The notes beneath the pieces are model-generated. The model was not told the DNA's origin, did not search any database, and was given only the letters and a program-made list of their open reading frames with translations. Below are positions 41,096 to 50,345 of a stretch of 64,000 bases of DNA, in pieces. Source of the DNA: CAZNHL01 sp964572965 (GTDB lineage Bacteria > Bacteroidota > Bacteroidia > Cytophagales > UBA9547); assembly GCA_964572965.1 (NCBI GenBank), contig CAZNHL010000008.1, positions 1 through 64,000 of the forward strand, read 5' to 3'. Within the stretch, counting starts at the first letter, position 1; each line of letters starts with the position of its first letter. Both the position numbers and the translations under genes were made by a program.

Positions 41096-44000
41096 TTACT
41101 TTTTCTCAGACTCTTCTTTCTTGTCTGTTTTTTCTTCCTGCTTAATATCTTCTGCTTCTTCCGGTTTTTCTTCTTCCTTTACAGGAGCAGGATCAGGCGT
41201 AGCACGCCAGATTTCTTTAAAGTGATTAAACTCTTTATTTAAAACAATAGAAACTCCGGTAATAATCAGTTGCCCGTCAACAACACTTGCATATTCGCTT
41301 TTCCGGAAACCCGTAAGCATGTAGCGGCCGTCAGAAGTCAGTAGGTACTCAACACTTGCATCACCCATAACACTATTGCTGTTTGGGTTTTGTGACTGTT
41401 GCTGTTGTCCTCCTTCCAATGCCATCTGGCTACCGACTTTTACAACTACTCTGTCGTTGAAAAGTTTTTTCTGAACGTTCACATTTAAATCTGTTCTGTC
41501 CTGTCCGACACCTGTTTGGTAATCGGTATAACTGTTAAGGTCTACGTTCAGATCTACAAACTTTACATATTTCTGTGAAAGACTGTTTAATTGTCCGGAT
41601 AAAACCTGGCTTACACTTGATCTGGCCAGTGTGCCTGAACTTGTTCCTCCTGCACCGCCGCCACCGGCTGTAGCGATGAATCTGTCAAGTACCAACAATG
41701 CGAATACCTGTGTATTCAGTTCGTTTTCGTCCTGATTCAGTTGCTGTACCCGGGAATATACTGTGCCACCCAATGCCCCCCGGTCTTTTTCAGGCATATC
41801 AATAGCGAAGAAAATCTTAGGGTGAAGCAGCTGGCCTTTAATATTAATAAATACATTGAAAGGCAATACCTGGCGGTAGCGGTTACGTGTTGCGCCATCC
41901 ATACCAGTCAGCTGTTGTGCCATTAAATCGTAAGCAGAGGCTTTTACAAAATAAGAAGCACTAAGGTTCATCTCTGCGTTTGTTGGAGCGTTACCAAACC
42001 AGGTAATTGTGCCGCCGGGAGTGATGTCAAATTTACGTTTCACAACACCGTATAAACTTACTTCATATTGTCCGCCTTTGAGAGCATAGCCTCCGGACAT
42101 GGACATACGTCCATTGGGATCAATATCGAATGTCAGGTTAGCTTCTCCTTTTACTTCCAGAAAGTCGCCGGAACGTTCATCGAGTACGATTTTGAAAGTG
42201 GTTTCCGGATCAACTTCTATCAAAGCACGTACCTGCATACCTGTAAAGGTGGACTGGTTGGGATCATTGACCTCGTTCGTAAGTGGATCGTCAGGGTTTT
42301 TAACATTGGTAAAAATGACCACACCTTCTCTGTCAACCACTTCTACTTTTGATTCAGGTACTATCAATGTGACTGCTGTTCCTTTGTTCAGCCTTGTTTT
42401 TACATCTACATGTGGCTCTTTCAGGTCGCCGGTCACTTTCATGTTAATATTCATCAACACCTTTCCATAATAAAGGTCATTGTCTTCACGTGTTGAATTG
42501 ATCAACTGAAAGTCCTTCGAGATCAGGCTCAGGTCGAAGGTAGGATTCATCATATCCTTTGTGCCGATTGTTCCTGTTAGTGTTGATGAATTGCCGTTTT
42601 CGTCTTTTAAAGCAAATTTTTTGAAGTAAATACCCCCATTGTCGATCTTGATAGGGTCATCTGAAATTGCAAATCCGGAATTGATGGGCTTGACCTTAAA
42701 AGATGTTTTGTTGAAATTCAGGTTTCCATTATAAGTAGGGGCTTTAGGGTCTCCTTTGGCTGTAAATGAACCCCGGATACTTCCTTTTGATTCATCTAAC
42801 AAACTGTCGGCAAAAGCCTGTATAAAGGCCATGTCTATTTTTCTGATATCAAGGTTGATGTCAAGATTTGGGTTAGACTCAGAAGCTGTATATTGGCCTA
42901 AAAGCGATAAGTCGGCCGCTCCTCCGTCAATCTTAAGGTTTACATCATAAGTGTCGTTATTCAGGTTGTTCGATTGCAGTTTCGCGCGTCCTAAAGAATG
43001 GCTTAATACTGACATAGAATCAACTGTCAGGCCGGCTTCAAAGCCCAGTTTTGTAAAAATATGCTGAAAATCTACATCGCCTTTTAAGATACCGTTGGCA
43101 GGTACTTGCTCCGCATTGATCAAAGAGGTAATTGTGGCCAGTCTGAACTGATCAAAATGAAGTTTAAAACGGTCTTTTTCTTGAGGATATGAAGTTAAGG
43201 CAATAAGCTGGTTTTGATTTTCTAGTTTAAAATCTCTGAATAAAAGCGATTTGTCGGCAAGCACAATCAGATTATTTTCCGGTACTTCCCAATGTTCTTT
43301 ATTGAAAATCAAATTGCCTTTGTCAATATGAAAGAGTGAAGAATCTCCTTTGATGGCAGCATTACCGGCCAGGTGTAATAAAGTATCCTGCGCTCTGTCC
43401 TGAATAGCAAACTCGGCCTGTAAACTGTCGTTGTTGAAATGGCCTGCCAGATTGGTCTTGTAAATCCTTGCAGGGCCTGCGGCCAGGCTGTCAAAACTCA
43501 GGTTAAAGCCAAGGGTGTCGGGGTTTGTGGCCAGGTTAGCAATAAGATTGCCTAAAGCTGATTCGCCATAGACAATTTTCGGAGCTGCCACTTGGAGATT
43601 TAGTCGTTTCTGATCCTGACGGAACATCATTTTGATGCCGATAGAGTCCATTTGTTGCAGTTGCGGTGCAATCACTTCTGTCAGCAAACGGGTATTGTTC
43701 ACCAGTATGTGTGCGTCAGCGCTAACTCCGGTAATTGAAAATGTATCCTGAGCTTTTTCTGACTTTGTTTTAAAGTAGTTGGCTACATGATGCCTCATCG
43801 CTTTTAGCAGCTTTTCAGGATCAGTATTGGCCTGTGCATCGGCTTTTAGCACATCTGACTGCAGATTGATTTGGGTATGAGCAGAGTCCGCTTCTGCGCT
43901 GGCAATAATATTACCTATGGCATAATTATCTGTCCCTTTGATGACCAGACCATCATTGACAGTAAGGTGTGCTTTGAAATTTTCAGGGTTCCCAGCAAAG

Positions 44001-46174
44001 TCAGCACTCAGTTTCATGCGGCCTTTGAGATTGTCGGTTGTCAGGCCAAGGTTATAGAAGTTAGCACCTTCAAGGTTCAGGTCAAGTTTGTAGTAGGGAT
44101 TGAGTGTGTCCAGATCAATATGAGCCTGCACCAGCATATTCAGGTTAGTGTCTTTTTGCTGTACATAAATATCTGCCAGCTGGTCTTGGAGTCTGCCGTT
44201 CAGCACTAAACCTTTATAGTTATATCCGTAAAACTGAAGTTTTGAGAAGGTACTGTAAAACGAAGCTTCAAGGTTCTGAAGATTGTCGCCTTTACCGTCA
44301 AAATCCATTTTCATGCTTACCAGTCCTGTTTTTGAGGTAGGTAAAATCCTGGCAACGTTTAGCTCGTTAATAGTAATATGGCCGTCAAATACAGGCAGTT
44401 TCAGCTTTTTGTAATTAGCCTCAATGTTCACGTTTCCTTCCGGAATGGTCAAAGAAGCATCTGCATGTAAATCTTTGATACTGCCAATAGCATTTGCTTT
44501 TATTAATGCATTGGCAGGCATCTGGAATGAAGAATCTTCTTTGATGAATATCAGCCAGTCGTGTTTAACAGAAGTCAGATTCACATCAGGAATATCAAAA
44601 TATAAGCTGTCTGCATTTGGCAACCCTTTTATTTTGCCTGCTAAATGCAATTGCGTTCCCTGTGCCCAGGTAGCGTTAAAGCTTCGGATATCGAGATCGT
44701 CAAAATAGCCTTTGGTATGAGTAATAAATTTTACCGGGTAAACGCCTATTTTCTGTAAAGTAGTGTCATCCCTTAGTTGCGGTGCAAAAAAGTAAGCGTC
44801 TTTCAGCGACAAAGAAGAACGGCTTACTGTCAGATCTACATATGCTTTTTTAGGATCATCGATGAATTTAAGCAGGTCGGCAAAAGTCATAGAAACAGCG
44901 CCTTGCAGGGATGAATTGCTCGTTTGGACATCCAGCTTTTTCAGAGAAATGTTTTTTTTGTCGACTGCCAGTTCAAAGCCCAGTTTGTCCAGCGTAAAGC
45001 CGCTTCTGTCTTTAAAAGTCAATCCCGTCAATGTCAGGCCGACTGCTTCTTTTTTAAAATAGGCATTAGAAGCGTGAAGGTTCAGCGGGTTCAGTTCAAT
45101 ATGATTCGGGTCAAACTCGCCTGTCTTGGTTTTTTTATCACCGATATGCATCGAGAAATAATCATTTTGCAATTGCAGATCGGTAGAGGTAACCGTCCAG
45201 CCCGGCCATTGGAAACCTTGCTGCGCAATTTCTTTTTGCGATTGTATAGGTACATCTGAGCCCTTAGGTAAATGAAGTTTAACAGTACTGTTTGCCAGCA
45301 AAGTATTGCCGAGACTGATGCTTTGTTTGTCTAAATCAAGTGAACCTTTTGTGAGTGTAAAATGAGCAATATGGCCTTCTGTTGAAAGGCTGTCGTATGG
45401 AGACTCATAAAGTGCGTGCACATTATCAAGTTGTAAATCACCTACATGAAACTGCGGCATCGTGCTCGTTGTGGTGTCAGGAGCAGAAACAACAGGGTCT
45501 TTACGTACATAGGCTGTTGTATTTTTAAGTGTCAGCTTACGTACATCAAAATTCATTTTCTGCAGATCAAAATCTCGGGTGTCGAGGTAGAGGTCACCTA
45601 AAACCAGACGCGTATCCAGTTTGATGACCTCGTCATTGTAAGTTCCTCTGATATCCGATAAATGAATAACACCCAGGTCAAATTTCAGTGGTTTTGAATC
45701 TGTTTTCGGTTCAGGAGTTTTGGGCTCTTTGCTGGCAAAAGCATCAATGAAAAAGTTGAAATTGAAAGTACTGTCTGGTAAAGTTCTTTTGATATGAGCC
45801 GTAACGCCATTCCATTCCACCTTCTTCAATACAATTTTACTGTCGAGCAATGGCAGAAAAGCCACTCCTGCTTCCAGTGAACGTGAATAGACAAGCGTAT
45901 CTTTCTGAAGATCTTCAGCATAAAGGCCTTCAATCTGTACATTTCCTGAAAACGTAATAAAGAGACGGTCAATGCGGACAACAGTTTTAGTTTTTCCTGA
46001 AACAAACTGTGTAACTTTTTCCACAATTTTGTTCTGTGCCCAGGGTGTACGGATCACGAGTACAAGCACAGCAATAAGTGATACCAGGCCAAAAAATATC
46101 CATAGAATAACGAAAATCGTTTTCCTGAAAACCCTGCCTGTTTTCTTCAATATACCTTTTAGAGTGTCATTCAT
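41096..46174 (-). CDS. tamB: TamB/DUF490 translocation and assembly module protein
   Basis: A 1692-residue protein: one N-terminal signal anchor (about 18-43, FVILWIFFGLVSLIAVLVLV), then a very long beta-rich body, a TamB/DUF490 C-terminal domain (FDLSLISKDFQLINSTREDN, YVKASAYDLMAQQLTGMDG), and a charged Glu/Lys tail. TamB is an AsmA-like bridge between inner and outer membranes that carries lipids or supports outer-membrane protein assembly with TamA. The neighbouring TamL gene supports the assignment. Its length is larger than E. coli TamB (1259), as in related phyla. The Asp/Asn-rich strand repeats fit a taco-shaped beta structure. Confidence 0.87.
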   Translation of the reverse strand: MNDTLKGILKKTGRVFRKTIFVILWIFFGLVSLIAVLVLVIRTPWAQNKIVEKVTQFVSGKTKTVVRIDRLFITFSGNVQIEGLYAEDLQKDTLVYSRSLEAGVAFLPLLDSKIVLKKVEWNGVTAHIKRTLPDSTFNFNFFIDAFASKEPKTPEPKTDSKPLKFDLGVIHLSDIRGTYNDEVIKLDTRLVLGDLYLDTRDFDLQKMNFDVRKLTLKNTTAYVRKDPVVSAPDTTTSTMPQFHVGDLQLDNVHALYESPYDSLSTEGHIAHFTLTKGSLDLDKQSISLGNTLLANSTVKLHLPKGSDVPIQSQKEIAQQGFQWPGWTVTSTDLQLQNDYFSMHIGDKKTKTGEFDPNHIELNPLNLHASNAYFKKEAVGLTLTGLTFKDRSGFTLDKLGFELAVDKKNISLKKLDVQTSNSSLQGAVSMTFADLLKFIDDPKKAYVDLTVSRSSLSLKDAYFFAPQLRDDTTLQKIGVYPVKFITHTKGYFDDLDIRSFNATWAQGTQLHLAGKIKGLPNADSLYFDIPDVNLTSVKHDWLIFIKEDSSFQMPANALIKANAIGSIKDLHADASLTIPEGNVNIEANYKKLKLPVFDGHITINELNVARILPTSKTGLVSMKMDFDGKGDNLQNLEASFYSTFSKLQFYGYNYKGLVLNGRLQDQLADIYVQQKDTNLNMLVQAHIDLDTLNPYYKLDLNLEGANFYNLGLTTDNLKGRMKLSADFAGNPENFKAHLTVNDGLVIKGTDNYAIGNIIASAEADSAHTQINLQSDVLKADAQANTDPEKLLKAMRHHVANYFKTKSEKAQDTFSITGVSADAHILVNNTRLLTEVIAPQLQQMDSIGIKMMFRQDQKRLNLQVAAPKIVYGESALGNLIANLATNPDTLGFNLSFDSLAAGPARIYKTNLAGHFNNDSLQAEFAIQDRAQDTLLHLAGNAAIKGDSSLFHIDKGNLIFNKEHWEVPENNLIVLADKSLLFRDFKLENQNQLIALTSYPQEKDRFKLHFDQFRLATITSLINAEQVPANGILKGDVDFQHIFTKLGFEAGLTVDSMSVLSHSLGRAKLQSNNLNNDTYDVNLKIDGGAADLSLLGQYTASESNPNLDINLDIRKIDMAFIQAFADSLLDESKGSIRGSFTAKGDPKAPTYNGNLNFNKTSFKVKPINSGFAISDDPIKIDNGGIYFKKFALKDENGNSSTLTGTIGTKDMMNPTFDLSLISKDFQLINSTREDNDLYYGKVLMNINMKVTGDLKEPHVDVKTRLNKGTAVTLIVPESKVEVVDREGVVIFTNVKNPDDPLTNEVNDPNQSTFTGMQVRALIEVDPETTFKIVLDERSGDFLEVKGEANLTFDIDPNGRMSMSGGYALKGGQYEVSLYGVVKRKFDITPGGTITWFGNAPTNAEMNLSASYFVKASAYDLMAQQLTGMDGATRNRYRQVLPFNVFINIKGQLLHPKIFFAIDMPEKDRGALGGTVYSRVQQLNQDENELNTQVFALLVLDRFIATAGGGGAGGTSSGTLARSSVSQVLSGQLNSLSQKYVKFVDLNVDLNSYTDYQTGVGQDRTDLNVNVQKKLFNDRVVVKVGSQMALEGGQQQQSQNPNSNSVMGDASVEYLLTSDGRYMLTGFRKSEYASVVDGQLIITGVSIVLNKEFNHFKEIWRATPDPAPVKEEEKPEEAEDIKQEEKTDKKEESEKK

Positions 46175-46524
46175 GCCAAATTCGCCGCAGAACAGTACAT
46201 AGCTTTTTAGTTCTGTGCATACTTTATTCCAAAACTATCATATTGGTTATTTTGTTTTCGGTAAAAAGTAATGTTCAAAAACAAAGCCAATTGCTATGCT
46301 ATAATACGAAAAAAATAGCGATGAATGGCATTTAGCCATAATTTGGTGAAAGAAAATTATAAACAGAGAAGAGCAGAAGTCTCAGAAATGAACTCTCTGT
46401 GACTTCCGTTCTCCTGTGGCAAATCATTCATTGGTTTAGTTTACCGGAGTGTTTTTCTCAAAAGCACCTGATAATTTCCCAAGCAGCAATAAAAAAACGA
46501 TATTTGTAATCTAAACCACAGGCC
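46175..46524. other. Divergent promoter region, tamB / radical-SAM gene
   Basis: Three hundred and fifty bp with no protein-coding frame of note. An imperfect hairpin occurs at 46376-46408 (GAAGTCTCAGA / TCTGTGACTTC). A GATATTTG near 46500-46507 is a one-mismatch -7 box for the rightward gene. A leftward frame (46458-46652) is judged a shadow of the radical-SAM gene's start. Confidence 0.5.
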
Positions 46525-48723
46525 TTGAGCAAAACAGTTTTACTGATAACGCCCCCTTTTACGCAACTGAATACGCCATATCCGGCTACTCCGTACATCA
46601 AAGGTTTTCTGAATACGAAAGGCATTTCGTCTTTCCAGACTGACCTGGGCATTGAAGTAATCCTGGCTTTGTTCTCAAAAAAAGGATTGGAAAATCTTTT
46701 TGCAGAGGTAGAAAAGCGCGGGCAGCATTTGTCCGATAATGCCGGTCGTATCGTCGCTTTACAAACGCATTACATCAATACGATTGATGCTGTTATACTT
46801 TTTCTACAGGGTAAAAATCCAACTCTTTCGCATCTTATTTGTCAGGAAGACTTTTTACCCGAAGCGTCACGTTTTGCGCAGCTGGAAGAATTGGACTGGG
46901 CTTTTGGGTCAATGGGAACGCAGGACAAGGCAAAGCACCTGGCCACGCTTTACCTTGAAGATATTTCCGATCTCATCATTGAATGCATTGATCCTCATTT
47001 CGGCTTCAGTCGTTATGCAGAAAGGTTAGGAAGGTCTGCTAATAGTTTTGATGAACTATACGGAGCTCTTCAACATGACTTTACTTATATTGATCAATTG
47101 TTGATAGAACCCTTGCAGGCGTATATGCAGGAAATTCAGCCGAAACTGGTAGCGATTACTGTTCCTTTTCCGGGAAATCTTTATAGCGCTTTCCGCTGCG
47201 GACAATGGATCAAAAAGCATTATCCCACAGCCAGGGTGGCTATGGGCGGTGGTTTTGCCAATACTGAATTACGTTCGCTATCGGATATTCGTGTGTTTGA
47301 GTTTTTTGACTTTATTACGCTTGACGACGGTGAAGCTCCGATAGAAAATCTGGTTGAACATATTGAAGGAAAACGTGACGCAGACCAGCTGAAACGCACG
47401 CTTACGATCAAAGATAATCAGGTTAAGTATATTAATAGCAGCACTTCGAGAGATTACAAACAGTCGGAGGTAGGCACACCCGATTATACAGATTTGCTGC
47501 TCGACAGATATATTTCTGTGATAGAAATAGTGAACCCAATGCACCGGATGTGGAGCGACGGCCGCTGGAATAAGTTGACCATGGCGCATGGCTGTTATTG
47601 GGGCAAGTGCACTTTCTGTGATATTTCGCTTGACTACATCAAAGTCTATGAGCCTGTTGCTGCGGCTTTGCTTTGTGACCGCATGGAAGATCTGATTGCC
47701 CAAACAGGACAGAATGGGTTTCACTTTGTGGACGAAGCAGCACCGCCTGCACTGATGCGGGCGCTGGCTATTGAAATTCTTAAACGCAGGCTTACTGTTA
47801 CCTGGTGGACAAATATTCGTTTTGAAAAAAGCTTCACAAAAGACCTTTGTCATTTATTGAAAGCATCGGGTTGTATTGCAGTTTCAGGGGGACTGGAAGT
47901 GGCTTCTGACCGTTTGCTGGAACTGATCCAGAAGGGCGTAACTGTGGCGCAGGTAGCCAAAGTCACGCGTCATTTTACAGAAGCCGGCATAATGGTGCAT
48001 GCTTATCTCATGTATGGCTTCCCGACTCAAACGGCCCAGGAAACAATCGATTCGCTTGAAATGGTGCGTCAGATGTTTGAGCAGAATATTTTGCAGTCCG
48101 GCTTCTGGCACCAGTTTGCTATGACTGCACATAGTCCGGTCGGTATGTATCCGGCAGAGTTTAAGGTGAAAAAGCAAACAGAAACTATTGGTACTTTTGC
48201 CAATAATGACATTGTTCATATCGACAATTCAGGAGCTGATCACGACAGTTTTAGTTTTGGCCTGAAGAAATCGCTGTTTAACTATATGCACGGGATCTGT
48301 TTTGAATATCCATTGCAGGAATGGTTTGATTTTAAAGTACCGCGTACCAAAGTTCCCCGCGACTATATCACCAATGCCATTAACATACCTGACGATATTT
48401 TCCTGAAACCTACTGCCAAAATCTTGTGGTTGGGTTCTAAGCCTGTTGTGCAGACTTACACCAAAAGAAAGAAAGGCAACGAGTGGGAAATGGTAGCGCT
48501 TTCTTTCCATGATAAAAAAACATCATTCTCCATTCAGGCTGATAAAGCCCAGGGTGAATGGCTTGCAGCTATTCTTAAAACGGTAGCAGCTACCAATGCC
48601 AAGGTGCTGACTTTTCAGGATGTAAAAGCCAATTACGAAGCCAGCGGCCTTGCCGACTTCGAACTGTTCTGGTACAGTAAACCTGTCAATACGTTACGGG
48701 ATTCGGGCTTGTTGGCGGTTTGA
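46525..48723 (+). CDS. B12-binding-domain radical SAM protein
   Basis: A 732-residue enzyme with an N-terminal B12-binding-like region (LLITPPFTQLNTPYPATPY and KLVAITVPFPGNLYSAFRCG, then VAMGGGFANTELRS) and a radical-SAM core. The cluster motif is HGCYWGKCTFCD, in which the first two Cys are separated by four residues instead of the canonical three (Cx4Cx2C). Such proteins carry out diverse methyl or carbon-skeleton radical chemistry; none can be named. The start is TTG at 46525: an in-frame TAA occurs at 46507 and no ATG precedes the domain start. It is divergent from tamB and apparently alone. Confidence 0.85.
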   Translation: MSKTVLLITPPFTQLNTPYPATPYIKGFLNTKGISSFQTDLGIEVILALFSKKGLENLFAEVEKRGQHLSDNAGRIVALQTHYINTIDAVILFLQGKNPTLSHLICQEDFLPEASRFAQLEELDWAFGSMGTQDKAKHLATLYLEDISDLIIECIDPHFGFSRYAERLGRSANSFDELYGALQHDFTYIDQLLIEPLQAYMQEIQPKLVAITVPFPGNLYSAFRCGQWIKKHYPTARVAMGGGFANTELRSLSDIRVFEFFDFITLDDGEAPIENLVEHIEGKRDADQLKRTLTIKDNQVKYINSSTSRDYKQSEVGTPDYTDLLLDRYISVIEIVNPMHRMWSDGRWNKLTMAHGCYWGKCTFCDISLDYIKVYEPVAAALLCDRMEDLIAQTGQNGFHFVDEAAPPALMRALAIEILKRRLTVTWWTNIRFEKSFTKDLCHLLKASGCIAVSGGLEVASDRLLELIQKGVTVAQVAKVTRHFTEAGIMVHAYLMYGFPTQTAQETIDSLEMVRQMFEQNILQSGFWHQFAMTAHSPVGMYPAEFKVKKQTETIGTFANNDIVHIDNSGADHDSFSFGLKKSLFNYMHGICFEYPLQEWFDFKVPRTKVPRDYITNAINIPDDIFLKPTAKILWLGSKPVVQTYTKRKKGNEWEMVALSFHDKKTSFSIQADKAQGEWLAAILKTVAATNAKVLTFQDVKANYEASGLADFELFWYSKPVNTLRDSGLLAV

Positions 48724-49024
48724 TTTAAGATCTTAGATTTTAGACAAGAGACGTTAGATGATAGTCGTTGTCAACGGTGGCTGAGCCTGCCGAAGCCAGC
48801 CATCCCTTCAAGCCGCGGTTGCGTCTCCTGACCAACCGCATTTTAAATATATAAATCCATTATTTATGTTTTGCCATGGTGATTGAGCCTGTCGAAATTG
48901 TTCGCCATAACCAGCATTCGCGAGCAATCTCCAAGGCGGGGGCTTGTTGGCTATAGTATATTTCGCAAGCTTGGATATCTAAAAAACAGCATTAAATTTA
49001 TTGATATATCTATATCAGTAAAGA
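48724..49024. repeat. Repeat-rich spacer with REP-like hairpins
   Basis: Holds three inverted repeats: TGGCT-N11-AGCCA at 48778-48798 (context GGTGGCTGAGCCTGCCGAAG), GCGGTTG-N11-CAACCGC at 48815-48839, and a weaker GATTGAGCCTGTCGAAATTG element at 48875-48907. The GAGCCTGTCGAA core is a widespread REP-like motif and relates to 16697-16716. No gene is seen. Confidence 0.55.
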
Positions 49025-49498
49025 ATGATAATTGTACCCAACCTAAATGAAACAATCGGATTAAATGAATTTTCCTTAGCATGGAGATGGGACAATAATC
49101 ATAATCCAACAATAGACTTGGAAGAGTTGGAATTGATCAAGCCTTTTAATGAAACGGAAGCTAAACGTTTAAATAAAATCATTGATTTTTATGAGAACCC
49201 AGAAAATTTAAAGAGAGATTTTGTTGAATCAGATTGGCTTAGTGCGAATTCTGAAACTGTTGAAAAGAAGAAAAAATTTGCTGACGAAATTTCAGAATTA
49301 ACTGCTGAAGGGTATGAAAATGTATTTATTTCTTGGAATAGATCAACTTGCGTCTATATGCCTTTGAAAATTTTTATCAAGTATTGGGATGATTTCTGCT
49401 ATCCTGGTTCTGATGACGTTACTATATTATCAGAGTATGCTAACTGGGTACTTTTTTATAACCACATTGAAGTATGTAAATTCTGGAAAAGAAAATAA
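49025..49498 (+). CDS. Hypothetical protein in an AT-rich island
   Basis: A 157-residue cytoplasmic protein, acidic N-terminally and rich in aromatic residues C-terminally (NVFISWNRSTCVYMPLKIFI, then KYWDDFCYPGSDDVTILSEY). The codon use is strongly AT-rich, with AAT, AAA and ATA dominating, unlike the flanking radical-SAM and ABC-F genes. The next gene starts 12 bp downstream, so the two are probably co-transcribed. No family is recognised; it may be an immunity- or toxin-type protein, but that is only a guess from context. Confidence 0.65.
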   Translation: MIIVPNLNETIGLNEFSLAWRWDNNHNPTIDLEELELIKPFNETEAKRLNKIIDFYENPENLKRDFVESDWLSANSETVEKKKKFADEISELTAEGYENVFISWNRSTCVYMPLKIFIKYWDDFCYPGSDDVTILSEYANWVLFYNHIEVCKFWKRK

Positions 49499-49510
49499 GG
49501 ACATCCTATA

Positions 49511-50050
49511 ATGAAGAAAATTAGTGATAGTAACCTAGTTGAAGAAAAAAAGATAGCTCAAGCTAAATCTGAATATAAGTTTCAAGAAAAACTAACGACT
49601 AAATTAGATACAATAGTTGGAGATTTTTCAGAAATGACCCTGTTGGAAATAGTCCTGTGGAAAATGAATAGATATCCTGAACTGACAACAGAAATAATTG
49701 ATGAAATAAATTTACTTAGAAAATCGTATTCTCTAGCTCACTCTAAAGTCTTATTAAGAAAGCTGTTAGCCTTAAAGGGTTTTGATTTACCAATGGCATC
49801 TACAGTATTAAGATTTGCCAGTCCTGAGTACCATCAAATAATTGATCAAAGGGTATATAGATTTATCACTCCAGAACACGATGAGCTTAAAATACCTTAT
49901 AATAAAGATGAGAAGGTTAATTTTTACTTTATATATCTGGAAAATCTAAGAAAAGTTTGCAAAGACTATAATATTCCATTTAAAGAGTCAGATCGAATAA
50001 TTTATCAATTAGACAAAATTCATAACTCTGAAATACCAATAAAGTATTAA
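49511..50050 (+). CDS. Hypothetical protein with helix-hairpin-helix-like segment
   Basis: A 179-residue all-helical protein. The segment KLLALKGFDLPMASTVLRFA followed by SPEYHQIIDQRVYRFI resembles the HhH-GPD hairpin of base-excision glycosylases, where L-x-G-x-G-x-x-x-A-S and a conserved Asp (here D in IIDQRV) define the active site. Gly positions of a classic hairpin are reduced to one, and the rest of the glycosylase fold is not evident, so catalytic function is uncertain. It follows the 157-residue protein by 12 bp and shares its AT-rich codon use. Confidence 0.6.
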   Translation: MKKISDSNLVEEKKIAQAKSEYKFQEKLTTKLDTIVGDFSEMTLLEIVLWKMNRYPELTTEIIDEINLLRKSYSLAHSKVLLRKLLALKGFDLPMASTVLRFASPEYHQIIDQRVYRFITPEHDELKIPYNKDEKVNFYFIYLENLRKVCKDYNIPFKESDRIIYQLDKIHNSEIPIKY

Positions 50051-50159
50051 GCAACTTGCTCTCCTAAATTTGCAATTCCGAAACCCAGATAAGACGGATT
50101 TGAAATCTAATTTATCTTTCGTTTGACTTTACAAAAGTCGCATAGCTGCTTAGTATTCA

Positions 50160-50190
50160 TCGAAGCCTTCGCTCAAAGCGAAGGCTTCGA
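50160..50190. terminator. 14-bp perfect hairpin upstream of the ABC-F gene
   Basis: Arms TCGAAGCCTTCGCT and AGCGAAGGCTTCGA are perfect complements with a 3-nt loop (CAA). It lies 109 bp after the preceding gene and is followed by TCGTTTG, only a short T run. It could end the AT-rich island transcript or form part of the ABC-F leader. Confidence 0.6.
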
Positions 50191-50229
50191 TCGTTTGAAG
50201 GAAGTTTAAACAGTAATCAAATTTTTCCG

Positions 50230-50237
50230 TACATTTG
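50230..50237 (+). promoter_or_regulatory. Predicted -7 box before the ABC-F gene
   Basis: TACATTTG exactly matches the TAnnTTTG consensus 109 bp before the ABC-F start codon. No TTG at the right -33 spacing was found, so the assignment is partial. It would give a leader of about 100 nt containing TCTGCTTAGTGTAATTCAC and GCGGTCTGCTATTATTCAC, an imperfect direct repeat. Confidence 0.45.
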
Positions 50238-50345
50238 TAACATCACCAAAACAACGTCTGCTTAGTGTAATTCACAATTCTTTAAAAACGATAAAAACGC
50301 AAATCGCACCGCGGTCTGCTATTATTCACTTTAAAGAAAAGAATT

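Noticed and set aside
46458..46652. Leftward frame at the start of the radical-SAM gene
   Set aside because: It is antisense to the B12/radical-SAM start and has no independent support.
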